Assembly (NCBI GenBank): GCA_038231615.1
Contig: JBBRLA010000036.1
Location: 1 to 23,550 of the forward strand
DNA from: JBBRLA01 sp038231615
Lineage (GTDB): Bacteria > Myxococcota_A > Polyangia > Palsa-1104 > JAEUJZ01
Length of the DNA stretch: 23,550 nt
Reading direction: 5' to 3'
The notes beneath the pieces were generated by a model. It was not told the origin of the DNA. It worked only from the letters and a program-made list of their open reading frames with translations, and did no database searches. Positions 1-7,719 of this stretch are shown one piece after another; positions within the stretch are counted from its first letter, which is position 1, and the number at the start of each line of letters is the position of its first letter. The translations under genes and the position numbers were made by a program.

Positions 1-44
1 AAACTCATGCCCCCAGCGACTTTTTCCAGTGGTAGGCTTCGTCC

Positions 45-1355
45 ATGCAGCCCCAAGCCCTGCCTGTCCTGCGCGCCGCACATCTGGATGAACTCGGTCA
101 CCGGTACGGCGCCGTCCTGGCCGCCCATCGCATCGATGCGTTGGTCCTCCATTCCGGCAGTCGCCAACTGCGCCGCGCCTTCGACGATGCCTACTGGCCC
201 CTGTGCCCCCTGGCCCCCTTCGCCCACTTCCTGCCGCTGGCCCACCCCGAGTGCCTGATCCTCCTTGTCCCCGGCGCCCGCCCCCGCCTGGTCCGCTTCA
301 TCGACGAAAGCTACTGGGAGCAGGCCCCCCCAGACGAGGTCCCTTCCGACGGCCTCGACGTCATCGAGGTGCGCGACCCGCAGAAGGCCCGCGACCATTT
401 GCCCCCAAATGCCGTCTTCATCGGCGCCCAGGGCGCCGCCGTGTGGGACTGCTTCCCCCCCGAGCGACGCAACCCGCCCGCCGTGCTGGCCGCCCTCGAC
501 AGCACCCGCGTCCACAAGACGCCCTACGAGGTTGCCTGCCTGGCCGAGGCCAACCGCCGCGCCGCCGTCGGGCACCGCCGCATCACCCAGGAGTTCCAGC
601 AAACCGACCTCTCCGAACTCCACCTGCACCTGTCCTATCTGGCCGCCACCTTCCAGGACGATCCCGAGACCCCCTACAAGAACATCGTCGCCCGCGGCCC
701 CCACGCCGCCACCCTGCACCACGTCAACTACGACCGCAAGGACAGCTCCGGCGACGGGGCCGGCTCCCTGCTGCTGGATGCCGGCGCCACCTTCTGCGGC
801 TACGCCAGCGACATCACCCGCACCCACGTCCGCGGCCGCGGCGAGGCCCCGGATCGCTTCCGCGCCCTGTGCGCCGCCATGGACGCCATGCAGCGCCGCC
901 TCTGCGGAGAGGTGCGGGTCGGCCTGCCCTACGAGGCGCTCCACGATCGTTCGCACGAGGAGATCGCCGAGGTCCTGCGCGGCGCCGGCCTGTGCCGCGT
1001 CTCCGCCGAGGAGGCAGTCTCCACCGGCCTGACCCGGGCCTTCTTTCCCCACGGCCTCGGCCACTCTCTGGGCCTGCAAACCCACGACGTGGGCTGCGCC
1101 GTCATCAAGCCCCGCGCCGACAACCCCTGGCTGCGCAACACCGCTACCATCGAACCCGGGCAGGTCTTCACCATCGAGCCGGGACTGTACTTTATCGCCT
1201 CGCTCCTCGACCCGATGCGCAAGGGCCCCCAGGCCCAGGCGGTGGACTGGCCGGTGGTCGACCTTTTGGCCCCCTACGGCGGCATCCGCGTGGAGGACGA
1301 CGTTTTGGTCACCCCCGAGGGCGTGCGCAACCTGACCCGCGAGGTGCTCGGCTGA
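45..1355 (+). CDS. pepQ: Xaa-Pro dipeptidase (M24 metallopeptidase, PepQ-like)
   Basis: Cytosolic dinuclear-metal peptidase that cleaves Xaa-Pro dipeptides, acting in peptide and proline recycling. The 436-residue product is close in length to E. coli PepQ (about 443). The N-terminal half is the non-catalytic creatinase-type domain. The C-terminal pita-bread domain shows the metal ligands in order: DAGATFCGYASDITRT (two Asp, about residues 245-256), HGLGHSLGLQTHD (His, about 336), IEPGLYF (Glu, about 377) and GGIRVEDDVLVT (Glu, about 417). The ATG at 45 is preceded by a weak TGGTAGG; no better in-frame start is visible. The sterol-isomerase-like gene follows after about 120 bases of repeat-bearing DNA. 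The family is clear; dipeptidase rather than aminopeptidase P is inferred from length and the HGLGHSLGLQTHD motif. Confidence 0.9.
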   Translation: MQPQALPVLRAAHLDELGHRYGAVLAAHRIDALVLHSGSRQLRRAFDDAYWPLCPLAPFAHFLPLAHPECLILLVPGARPRLVRFIDESYWEQAPPDEVPSDGLDVIEVRDPQKARDHLPPNAVFIGAQGAAVWDCFPPERRNPPAVLAALDSTRVHKTPYEVACLAEANRRAAVGHRRITQEFQQTDLSELHLHLSYLAATFQDDPETPYKNIVARGPHAATLHHVNYDRKDSSGDGAGSLLLDAGATFCGYASDITRTHVRGRGEAPDRFRALCAAMDAMQRRLCGEVRVGLPYEALHDRSHEEIAEVLRGAGLCRVSAEEAVSTGLTRAFFPHGLGHSLGLQTHDVGCAVIKPRADNPWLRNTATIEPGQVFTIEPGLYFIASLLDPMRKGPQAQAVDWPVVDLLAPYGGIRVEDDVLVTPEGVRNLTREVLG

Positions 1356-1370
1356 CGCAACATCGCCCAT

Positions 1371-1468
1371 CGAGCGGGCTGCCCGGCGAGGGCCCGCGAG
1401 GCAGCCATGCCGATCCCGCGGAAGCCAGCAGAACGGCTCCGAGCGGGCTGCCCGGCGAGGGCCCGCGA
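1371..1468. repeat. 29-bp direct repeat pair with internal hairpin arms
   Basis: The same 29 bases occur at 1371-1399 and 1440-1468, 69 bases apart, in the gap between the peptidase and the isomerase-like gene. Each copy begins CGAGCGGGCTGCCCGG and contains GCGGGC and GCCCGC arms that could pair as a stem. The second copy ends inside the probable ribosome-binding stretch GAAGAGG of the next gene, so it could affect its translation. No third copy was seen in the window. Confidence 0.8.
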
Positions 1469-1477
1469 AGAGGCGCC

Positions 1478-2299
1478 TTGTCCCTGCGCCTGCTCTCCCC
1501 GGACCCGGAGAAGCGCCGCGGGGAGGTGCTGCTCCTGGGCTACGCCCCGCTGTGGATCGCCGCCGTGGCCCTGGTCGCGCTGAGACAAAGCTTCACCACC
1601 TGGGGGGACGCCGAGCATCTGCTCTTCGGCGTGGGCCTGGCCGCGCCGCTTTTCCTTTTGCCCTTTCTGCCGCGCCTGGGTCATTCCACACACCCCCTGG
1701 CGGATCGCTACCTGACCAAAGCCGTGGTCTTCATCACCCTGCTCAGCTTCCTTCAGAACTACTTCGGCACCGACCTCTTCTTCACCGTCCTGGGCATGCG
1801 CTATCACTTTCATACCCGCCTGTTGCTCGACGGTTCCCCGCTTTTTCTTTACTTCATGACGGTGGCTTATTTTTCCACCTACTTTGTCCTGATGCAGCTC
1901 GCCCTGCGGGCGTTCGGCAGCGCGCAGCAAAGCGCAGCGCCGTCCATGGGCTCGGCCCTGCCCGCCGCCCGCATCCTGCGCGTCCTCTTCATCGCCCTGC
2001 TGTCCTACACTGTGGCCTTCTGCGAGACCCTCTTCATGGCCAACCAGCGCCTGCACGAGGTCTTCTCCTACGCCGACAAGGGCCATGCTCTCTTCGTCGG
2101 CTCCCTGTGTTACGGGACGATCTTCTTCGTGACCCTGCCACTTTTCTACCGAATCGACGAGCCCATCAACGCCCGCCCCGTGGCGCACCCCACGCCCCTT
2201 TCGCGGGTCATCTGGGAGGTTTTGGGCGCCAACCTGCTGATCCTGTGCTGCTACGAGGTCTACAAGGTTCTGCTGGGCACACCCTATCGTCTACCCTGA
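1478..2299 (+). CDS. Cycloeucalenol cycloisomerase-like multi-pass membrane protein
   Basis: In plants this family (CPI1) opens the 9,19-cyclopropane ring of cycloeucalenol to give obtusifoliol during sterol synthesis, in a membrane. The 273-residue product matches recalled Arabidopsis CPI1 along its length: SPDPEKRRGE (7-16; plant APNPSKRWGE), DRYLTKA (76-82; DRYWVKA), NYFGTDLFFTVLG (94-106; NYFWTHYFFKVLG), ETLFMAN (183-189; ETIAISN) and PLFYRIDE (221-228; PMFFRMDE). About six hydrophobic segments are present. The frame is open far upstream, but similarity starts at about residue 5, and TTG at 1478 has GAAGAGG 4 bases before it, so I use TTG. No other sterol gene is in the window. The family is well supported; the substrate in this organism is unknown. 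Confidence 0.82.
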   Translation: MSLRLLSPDPEKRRGEVLLLGYAPLWIAAVALVALRQSFTTWGDAEHLLFGVGLAAPLFLLPFLPRLGHSTHPLADRYLTKAVVFITLLSFLQNYFGTDLFFTVLGMRYHFHTRLLLDGSPLFLYFMTVAYFSTYFVLMQLALRAFGSAQQSAAPSMGSALPAARILRVLFIALLSYTVAFCETLFMANQRLHEVFSYADKGHALFVGSLCYGTIFFVTLPLFYRIDEPINARPVAHPTPLSRVIWEVLGANLLILCCYEVYKVLLGTPYRLP

Positions 2300-2476
2300 A
2301 GTACAGCGGCGTATAGGGCGGGCGACGATGTTCGACCAGACGATCACGGCGCCCTGTCTTCCCCGTAGCCAACACTGCTTTCCTCTGACGGTCAACCGGG
2401 TGCCGTCGAGGGTGCATGAGCGAAAACGGCGCCCCCCTGTTTCTCCCGGGCCCGGAATTGTGCTATCTCGCGAAGC

Positions 2477-4177
2477 GTGAACGAGGTCACTGTGACACAA
2501 GAGCCAGCCGAGCGATGGAACGAGGCGCCTGCGGCGCTTCGCGATGAAGGAGAGACGGTGCAGCCCAACAGTGAAGAGCAGAAGGAGAAGACCGGGCAGG
2601 AGGAGAAGACCGGGCAGAAGGAGAAGACTGGGCAGGAGGAGAAGACCGGGCAGGAGGAGGTGGGGCGCCCCTTCCAGGCGAGCCTGGCGCCGGAGTTCGC
2701 CAAGCTCGTCCATCTGGTGACCAAGTACCCCGAGATCGGCCCTCCCGTGGCAGAGCTGGCCTTCAAGACGGGATACCCCGACCATGGCCGACAGCTTTTG
2801 CACATGGCCGTCGAGCGCGAGGCCCCGGGCCTGGAGTACTATGCCATCGCCGCCCGCTACGCCAAGCAGGCTGGCGAGTTCCAGCCAGCGCTGGCCTACG
2901 CCATCGCCGCTGTCCGCGAGTTCACCGCCGCGCCGGATCGCTACCCCACGGCGGACGACACCGCCAAGCTGCTGCACCTGACCCGTTTGGGCTTTACCAT
3001 CCTCCTCTTCGAACTGAAGGACCCCAAGGGGCACGAGGAGTTTGTCACCACCCTGGCCGCGGAACTGCCCAAGCTGGCCGAACGCATGGCCCAAGACCCG
3101 TTCTATCACACCCTCTTTGCCCAGACCTTGTGGTACGGCGACAAGGAAAGCAGCGAGCGCGAGTGGGACAAGGCCGGCGAGCTGGGCGAGCCCGAGCTGA
3201 CCTTCAACGCCCGCGGCACCTGGTACAAGGAGGCTGAGCACGACGCCGACAAGGCCGAGCAAGCCTACCGGCAGGGCCTGGACAAGGCCCCGAACAGCTC
3301 CCTGCTCTTGCACAACCTGGCACAGCTCCTCCTGGACAAGGCCACCCGCCTGAAGGACGAGGACCCCGAGGCCGCACGGCGCCTGATCCAGGAAAGCGAC
3401 ACCCTGGTGCGCTTCGCCCTGCAGGGGGACTGCCCCAAGGGCCTGCGCCGCCACGTCTACCACACCCGCTCCGAGATCCTCAACCTGCGCTCGTCCCTAC
3501 GTCCCCGGCGCGAGGGCCCGCGCCCGGAACGCACCCCCGCAGAGCAGGAGAAGCAAGTCGAGGAGCGCCAGAAGCAGATCGATCGCGAAGCGCGAAGCGC
3601 TGCGGTGATCGAGGAGCGCCTGCAGCAGCTTCAGGTCGGCCAGGTGGTCAAGGGCAAGGTCGTGTCCCTGACCGACTTCGGGGCCTTCATTGCGCTCGAC
3701 AGCGGAGGCGGCCTCACGGGCCTCTTGCACAAGACCGAGTTGGCCCACGAGTTCGTCGCCAACCCGGCACAGCACCTGCAAATGGGGCAGGAGGTCGAGG
3801 TGAAGATCATCGACATCCAGCGCCGGGAGAACGACCGCCCGCGGATCGGGCTCAGCCGCAGGGCCCTCCTGCCGGCCCCCCCGCCAAGCCCGGCCGCCGA
3901 GGGACAGCAGCGCCGGCCCCAGAGGCAGGACGATCGCCGCCCCCCAAGGGAGGCTCGACCCAACGATCGCCAGCCCCAAAGCGATCGCCAGCCCCAAAGC
4001 GATCGCCAGCCCGACCGGCAAGGTGACCGCGGCCGTCCCCCCAGGGACAACCCGCCCAGGGACAACCGGCCCCAGGATACCCAGTTCCCGCCAGTCACCA
4101 ACAAGATGGTCAGCCTGGGCGAGATGATCCTGGCCAAGATGAAGGTGCAGCAGGCCAAGGGCCAAGAACCCAAATAG
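2477..4177 (+). CDS. TPR-containing protein with C-terminal S1 RNA-binding domain
   Basis: Product of 566 residues, probably cytosolic. Residues 37-60 are four EKTGQE/K repeats. The middle, about 65-350, is helical and includes a TPR-like stretch (AYRQGLDKAPNSSLLLHNLAQLL). Residues about 384-465 form an S1 domain: VGQVVKGKVVSLTDFGAFI, then GLLHKTEL and GQEVEVKIIDI. The tail is a disordered Pro/Arg/Asp/Gln region with SDRQPQ repeats. S1 domains of this kind bind RNA, often on ribosomes, so a translation or RNA role is likely, but no specific family was recognised. GTG at 2477 has no clear Shine-Dalgarno; GTG at 2492 is an alternative. The odd features are the repeat-expanded termini and the 29-bp mini-repeat at 3583-3611 just before the S1 domain. 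Confidence 0.82.
   Translation: MNEVTVTQEPAERWNEAPAALRDEGETVQPNSEEQKEKTGQEEKTGQKEKTGQEEKTGQEEVGRPFQASLAPEFAKLVHLVTKYPEIGPPVAELAFKTGYPDHGRQLLHMAVEREAPGLEYYAIAARYAKQAGEFQPALAYAIAAVREFTAAPDRYPTADDTAKLLHLTRLGFTILLFELKDPKGHEEFVTTLAAELPKLAERMAQDPFYHTLFAQTLWYGDKESSEREWDKAGELGEPELTFNARGTWYKEAEHDADKAEQAYRQGLDKAPNSSLLLHNLAQLLLDKATRLKDEDPEAARRLIQESDTLVRFALQGDCPKGLRRHVYHTRSEILNLRSSLRPRREGPRPERTPAEQEKQVEERQKQIDREARSAAVIEERLQQLQVGQVVKGKVVSLTDFGAFIALDSGGGLTGLLHKTELAHEFVANPAQHLQMGQEVEVKIIDIQRRENDRPRIGLSRRALLPAPPPSPAAEGQQRRPQRQDDRRPPREARPNDRQPQSDRQPQSDRQPDRQGDRGRPPRDNPPRDNRPQDTQFPPVTNKMVSLGEMILAKMKVQQAKGQEPK
2585..2656 (+). repeat. Four 18-bp tandem repeats encoding EKTGQE
   Basis: Four adjacent in-frame units of GAGAAGACCGGGCAGGAG, with single-base differences in units 2 and 3, encode EKTGQE, EKTGQK, EKTGQE and EKTGQE. 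The near identity at DNA level points to recent slippage or unequal exchange. Copy number may vary between strains. Confidence 0.9.
3583..3611 (-). repeat. 29-bp dispersed mini-repeat, copy A
   Basis: Read on the minus strand, this segment begins CGATCACCGCAGCGCTTCGC and matches the unit at 7629-7657 at about 26 of 29 positions. Here it lies inside the S1-protein gene and encodes the REARSAAVIE stretch just before the S1 domain. See the related copies at 7629-7687 and 15210-15227. Confidence 0.65.
3964..4013 (+). repeat. 18-bp tandem repeat encoding SDRQPQ
   Basis: CGATCGCCAGCCCCAAAG is present in about 2.8 adjacent copies and gives the DRQPQS repeats of the disordered tail of the S1-domain protein. 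The unit contains GATCGC, which becomes GCGATCGC across the unit junctions. Confidence 0.85.
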
Positions 4178-4319
4178 ACACCCAAGTAGCTGCCAGTGAG
4201 CCTGCGTCTGCCCCGTGGTGAAGTCCCGGTGAATGGTCTTGTATTGCCGCGTTCTTCCGACAGGCTAGAGCACATTCCTGCCCGATGACACCGCAAACAA
4301 CGCAACTTTCTCGCCATTC

Positions 4320-4328
4320 CTGCTATCA
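4320..4328 (+). promoter_or_regulatory. Possible extended -10 promoter element (TGCTATCAT)
   Basis: TGCTATCAT carries an extended -10 TG plus TATCAT (5 of 6 to TATAAT). It lies about 42 bases before the ATG at 4370 and overlaps the earlier ATG at 4328, which favours the downstream start for the membrane protein. No good -35 was found, so this is tentative. Confidence 0.35.
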
Positions 4329-4369
4329 TGAAGCTCCGGGGACCACAGTGCCCACCACGGAGTAGACCC

Positions 4370-4819
4370 ATGTCTCTCAACAGGAAACTCAGCTTCACGG
4401 CAATCCTCAGCGGGGTCGGCCTCGATATCGGTTGCAGCATCCTCATCACCGCCGTGCTGAGCGTCTACCACGCCATCCTTTTGCTCACCCAGGGCGTGCC
4501 CGAGTCCGAACTCGGGGCCCGCGTCTCGGAGCTTTTGGCCGCGTCCACCTGGCTCCTCTTCGCCAGTTCCTTCTGTACCGTCCTGGGCGGCTTCGTCACC
4601 GGCTGGATCGCCCGCAATCGCCAGGTACGCCACGCCCTCTACACCGGCATCGGCAGCCTGACCGTGGGCCTCGGCCTCCTGCTGTCCTCGGGGGCCAATC
4701 CCTACGTCTCGCGCCTCTACGAGGTCCTCGGCCTGGCCTCGGTAGTCCCCCTGGCCCTTCTGGGCGGCTATCTGAGCACCATCCTTTCCCCGGCCCCAAA
4801 GGGCCCAAAAGGCCCCTGA
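4370..4819 (+). CDS. Small four-helix integral membrane protein, unknown function
   Basis: The 149-residue product is almost entirely hydrophobic, with four predicted membrane helices: about 9-38 (ILSGVGLDIGCSILITAVLSVYHAILLL), 56-78 (LAASTWLLFASSFCTVLGGFVTGWI), 90-105 and 115-140. No enzyme motif or known family was recognised; a Gly-rich second helix and a short RNRQVRH loop are the only notable features. The start at 4370 has ACGGAG about 8 bases upstream. An in-frame ATG at 4328 would add a non-hydrophobic MKLRGPQCPPRSRP segment and overlaps a -10-like element, so it is less likely. The gene precedes the cyclopropane synthase on the same strand, about 100 bases apart, and may be co-transcribed with it. 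Confidence 0.7.
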   Translation: MSLNRKLSFTAILSGVGLDIGCSILITAVLSVYHAILLLTQGVPESELGARVSELLAASTWLLFASSFCTVLGGFVTGWIARNRQVRHALYTGIGSLTVGLGLLLSSGANPYVSRLYEVLGLASVVPLALLGGYLSTILSPAPKGPKGP

Positions 4820-4920
4820 GCGGCCTGAGCAGATACAGAACCCACTCTTCTGCGAGGTGCCCAGACGCAGAGCGACGGCGCCTTGCGCGTGCCGGGCGAT
4901 CCGTGAGACACCGCCTGCGC

Positions 4921-6051
4921 ATGCTGCACAACAAGACGGAGAACGCCGAGGCGGTGGTGCGGGAACTCTTCGGCCTGGCCGGCATCTCGGTGGACGGCGT
5001 GGGCCCGGGGAGCATCCTGGTGCGCGACGGGCGCTTCTACCAGCGCCTGCTCCGCGACGCCTCGGTGGGCCTGGGCGAAGCGTACATGGACGGCTGGTGG
5101 GACACCGAGGCCCTGGACGTCTTCATCGACAAGGTCATGCGCGCGGACCTCAAGCGCAAGATCACCGGGAACTGGCGGCTGCGCTGGCTGACCGTGCAGG
5201 CGGTGCTCTTGAACCGCAACAGCCTGTCGCGGGCGCACAAGTCGATCCAGGCCCACTACGACATCGGCAACGACCTGTACCAGCGGATGCTCGACCCGCG
5301 GATGGTCTACACCTGCGGCTACTGGAAGAATGCCACCACCCTGGCTCAGGCGCAAGAGGACAAGCTTGACCTGGTGTGCCGGAAGGTGGGGCTGGAAAAG
5401 GGCATGAAAGTGCTCGACCTGGGTTGCGGCTGGGGCGGCTTCGCTATCTACGCGGCCCAGAAGTACGGCTGCGAGGTCCTGGGCGTCACCGTCTCTCGCG
5501 AGCAGGTCAAGCTGGGCAGCGAGCGCGCCCGCGGGCTGCCGGTGGAGATCCGCCTCTCGGACTACCGCGAGGTGGGCGGACGCTTCGACCGGGTGGTGTC
5601 CATCGGGATGATGGAGCACGTGGGGCCGAAGAACTACCGCACGGTGATGGAAGTGATCGACCGCTCCCTGGCGCCGGACGGGGTGGCCTTCCTGCACACC
5701 ATCGCCAACAACCGCAGCCTGCGCCATGGCACGCCGTTCATCGAGAAGTATATCTTTCCAGACGCAGTGGCGCCATCCCTTTCGCAGCTTGGCAAGGCCA
5801 TCGAGGGGCTCTTCGTGCTGGAGGACCTGCAAAACCTCGGCCCCGATTACGATCCCACGCTGATGGCCTGGTGGCATAACTTCGACGCCGCCTACCCGGA
5901 CCTGCGCGCGCACTACGACGAACGCTTCTACCGCATGTGGAAGTTCTACTTGCTGGCCGCGGCGGGCGCCTCCAGGGCCCGCGACGGCCAGCTGTACCAT
6001 CTGGTGCTGACCCGGACGGGACGCAAGCAGCCCGATTGCCGCATGAGCTGA
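4921..6051 (+). CDS. cfa: Cyclopropane-fatty-acyl-phospholipid synthase
   Basis: Uses S-adenosylmethionine to convert double bonds of membrane phospholipid acyl chains into cyclopropane rings, typically under acid or stationary-phase stress; it acts at the inner membrane surface. The 376-residue product matches the E. coli Cfa layout (382 aa): N-terminal domain with GLGEAYMDGWW (50-60), then HYDIGNDLY (112-120), SAM-binding VLDLGCGWGG (164-173), GMMEHVGPKNY (about 231-241), FIEKYIFPD and NLGPDYDPTLMAWW. ATG 4921 aligns with the usual N-terminus; GTG 4903 would add six residues (VRHRLR). Neither has a strong ribosome site. The gene converges on the interrupted lipoprotein gene 15 bases away, with no clear terminator between them. 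Function is confident. Confidence 0.93.
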   Translation: MLHNKTENAEAVVRELFGLAGISVDGVGPGSILVRDGRFYQRLLRDASVGLGEAYMDGWWDTEALDVFIDKVMRADLKRKITGNWRLRWLTVQAVLLNRNSLSRAHKSIQAHYDIGNDLYQRMLDPRMVYTCGYWKNATTLAQAQEDKLDLVCRKVGLEKGMKVLDLGCGWGGFAIYAAQKYGCEVLGVTVSREQVKLGSERARGLPVEIRLSDYREVGGRFDRVVSIGMMEHVGPKNYRTVMEVIDRSLAPDGVAFLHTIANNRSLRHGTPFIEKYIFPDAVAPSLSQLGKAIEGLFVLEDLQNLGPDYDPTLMAWWHNFDAAYPDLRAHYDERFYRMWKFYLLAAAGASRARDGQLYHLVLTRTGRKQPDCRMS

Positions 6052-6066
6052 GCTGAGCGTCCGCCC

Positions 6067-7308
6067 CTACATCAGCGGCGTGGCGAAGAAGGTGATGGGG
6101 TACACCATGCTTTGCCGGGTCCAGGCGGGCGCGACAGCGGCGGAGACGGTCTCCAGCGTGCCCAGGTAGTAGCCCTCGCCGGGGATGGCGATCTTTTCAC
6201 GGGCCTTTGGGGTGTTGAACGTGCCGTCGAAGGTCGCTGTCGGCGTGGGCTTGGTTGACCGCGGCGATACGAACCATGGGTAGCCGATGTTTTTCTGGGC
6301 CGGGTCCTCGAGTCCGTACAGCGCCAGGGACGCGCTGGCCTGGGCCTGCGCCGGGGAGAATTGCAGGCTCAAAGGCAGCATCGGCTTCCCCTGCATCGCG
6401 ATCGGGCCGTACCCATGGTAGGCCGCGTCCACCGGGGAAAGGACGGTCGGTAAAGCCCCTGTGCCCGGCAGCGAAAAGGGCGCGGAGACGGCCCGGCGCA
6501 TGGCCTGAAGGACCATCGGGTCGCGGGTGGCATCGGTCAGCTTCTCGAAGGTGGGGTGCTGCACCTGCACGCGGTACTGTCCGGGTACCGCCTGGAACCA
6601 GTAGCTCCCATCGGCGGTGCTCTCGGTCATCTGGGTGAAGTAGGGGAAGAGGCCGGGCTCGTTGCGCTCCAGCACCACCAGTTAGCCCGGCGCCGGCCCG
6701 CCGTCGTACGTGACCCGCCCGCTGAGGGTTTGCTGGGCCGGGTTTTGGGCCTTGGGGACGACCAACTGCGAGCATGGGTTGGCCCCGACCATCACGTCGG
6801 TGAAGTGGCCCATCGAAAGGTCCGTGGAAGAGTAGGTCGGCGCGGCGGAGGGGCAGAAGACCACGACGGGGGCGGCGGGATCGACGGAGTAGTGCCGCGT
6901 GCTTTGGGGCGTGGCCCCATGGACGTCGCCGTGGACGGCGAAGAGATAGGCATAAGCCCCTCTGGGCAGGGTGGCGGTGCCGGCGAAGCTGCCGTCGGGC
7001 TGCGCGGCGAGCTTGAGCAGGGGCTGCTTCCAGTCGGAGGTCCGGCCGAAGCCGCCGATCACCTCGACGACGCTGACTCCCGCCCACAGGGGCCGGTAGG
7101 AGAAATCGACCCGCACGGGGCCGGCATCCACCGCCGGCGGGCCGGGATCGTCCGCGACCCCGCTCTCGCTGGCGGCGCACCCGGCCAGGGTGGTCAGGGC
7201 GACAAGACCAGAAACAAAGAACGACCTGAGGCCAGAAACAAAGAACGACCTGGGGCCGGCCGGGGCGGCGGCCCTTGGCTTGACGTGGTTGGGCATGGCA
7301 CTCTCCAT
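6067..7308 (-). pseudogene. Lipoprotein with carboxypeptidase-regulatory-like domain, interrupted by in-frame TAA
   Basis: Read on the minus strand from ATG 7308 (GGGAGAG upstream; a second ATG at 7296) there is a long n-region, a hydrophobic segment and a lipobox LAGC at about residue 43, so an outer-membrane or periplasmic lipoprotein is predicted. A beta-rich region follows, with Pro-Tyr-rich strands. Then LSGRVTYDGGPAPG runs into a TAA at 6684-6682. The same frame continues directly with LVVLERNEPGLF, TADGSYWFQAVPGQYRVQV and about 200 residues in total to TAG at 6069-6067. The two sides together form one CarboxypepD_reg-like beta-sandwich, so the stop splits a domain. It may be a nonsense mutation, a read error, or (less likely) two genes with reinitiation at GTG 6678. 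The function of the intact protein is unknown. Confidence 0.75.
7208..7252 (-). repeat. 24-bp in-frame duplication in the signal peptide region
   Basis: A 21-base core (CCAGAAACAAAGAACGACCT plus G) occurs at 7208-7228 and 7232-7252, period 24. On the minus strand it encodes RSFFVSGL twice within the lipoprotein signal peptide. The core is clearly less GC-rich than its surroundings. Confidence 0.85.
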
Positions 7309-7425
7309 TGGATCTCTCCCTGGATACGCTCGGCAGGCGATGGCGGCGAGGTTTGCGCCAACTGCGCCCGGCCAAGCGGAAAAATGGCGCTCTCCGGCGG
7401 CGTATGCTAGATGTTCCGTCGGGCC

Positions 7426-7454
7426 TTGACCCGGCAGCCTTCGCCCGGCACGAT
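7426..7454 (+). promoter_or_regulatory. Possible sigma-70-type promoter TTGACC-17-CACGAT
   Basis: TTGACC at 7426-7431 and CACGAT at 7449-7454 are 17 bases apart. Transcription would start at about 7462, the ATG of the small Cys-rich gene, giving a leaderless transcript. The -10 matches only 3 of 6. A rival -10 is the TGCTAGAT at 7405-7412. Confidence 0.3.
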
Positions 7455-7461
7455 CAAAGGG

Positions 7462-7719
7462 ATGCGCATCGCGCGTGACTCGATCTTCGACCAGGAGGCA
7501 CGGCGCCTCGGTTTGGCCTTCTGCTGCGAGGACTGCGGCCAGTTCGACCCCGTGCAAGAGCGCTGCCGCCACGAGTGGCCGACGGAAGACCACCGCCGCG
7601 CCCGCTACCAGGTGCCCGCGGCGCAGGGCGATCACCGCGACGCTTCGCGTTTCGCGAGCGATGACCGCGACGCTTCGCGTTTCGCGATTGTGTTCTGCAA
7701 GGAGTTCGAGCTGTGCTGA
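7462..7719 (+). CDS. Small Cys-rich protein, unknown function
   Basis: 85-residue product starting MRIARDSIFDQEARR, with CCEDCGQFD at about 20-28, CRHEW at about 35-39 and a C-terminal VFCKEFELC. Six cysteines plus nearby His suggest a zinc or iron-sulfur site, but no family was recognised. Its stop overlaps the GTG of the next gene (GTGCTGA), so translation of the two is probably coupled and a role as accessory to the oxidoreductase-like protein is plausible. The middle carries two copies of a 30-bp repeat (HRDASRFA / DRDASRFA); without it the protein would be compact. An upstream in-frame ATG at 7411 exists but lacks support. Confidence 0.68.
   Translation: MRIARDSIFDQEARRLGLAFCCEDCGQFDPVQERCRHEWPTEDHRRARYQVPAAQGDHRDASRFASDDRDASRFAIVFCKEFELC
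7629..7687 (+). repeat. Dispersed mini-repeat, two tandem copies (B1, B2)
   Basis: Two 29-base copies at 7629-7657 and 7659-7687 (period 30) differ at one base and begin CGATCACCGCGACGCTTCGC and CGATGACCGCGACGCTTCGC. They sit in frame in the small Cys-rich gene and encode the DRDASRFA motif. Copy A at 3583-3611, on the other strand, is about 90 percent identical. Confidence 0.85.

Noticed and set aside
203..1477. Long upstream extension of the isomerase-like frame
   Set aside because: It overlaps the peptidase gene in another frame and is an Arg/Pro-rich stretch typical of shadow frames; similarity to the family begins only after 1478.
2585..2656. CRISPR array
   Set aside because: The repeats are directly adjacent coding units with no spacers; the same holds for 3964-4013, 7629-7687 and 19488-19640.
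3964..4013. HIP1-type GCGATCGC iteration
   Set aside because: The octamer arises from an 18-bp coding tandem repeat here and is not broadly dispersed in the window.
4768..6000. 410-codon open frame on the minus strand opposite cfa
   Set aside because: Antisense to an unambiguous cyclopropane synthase and with no recognisable motif.
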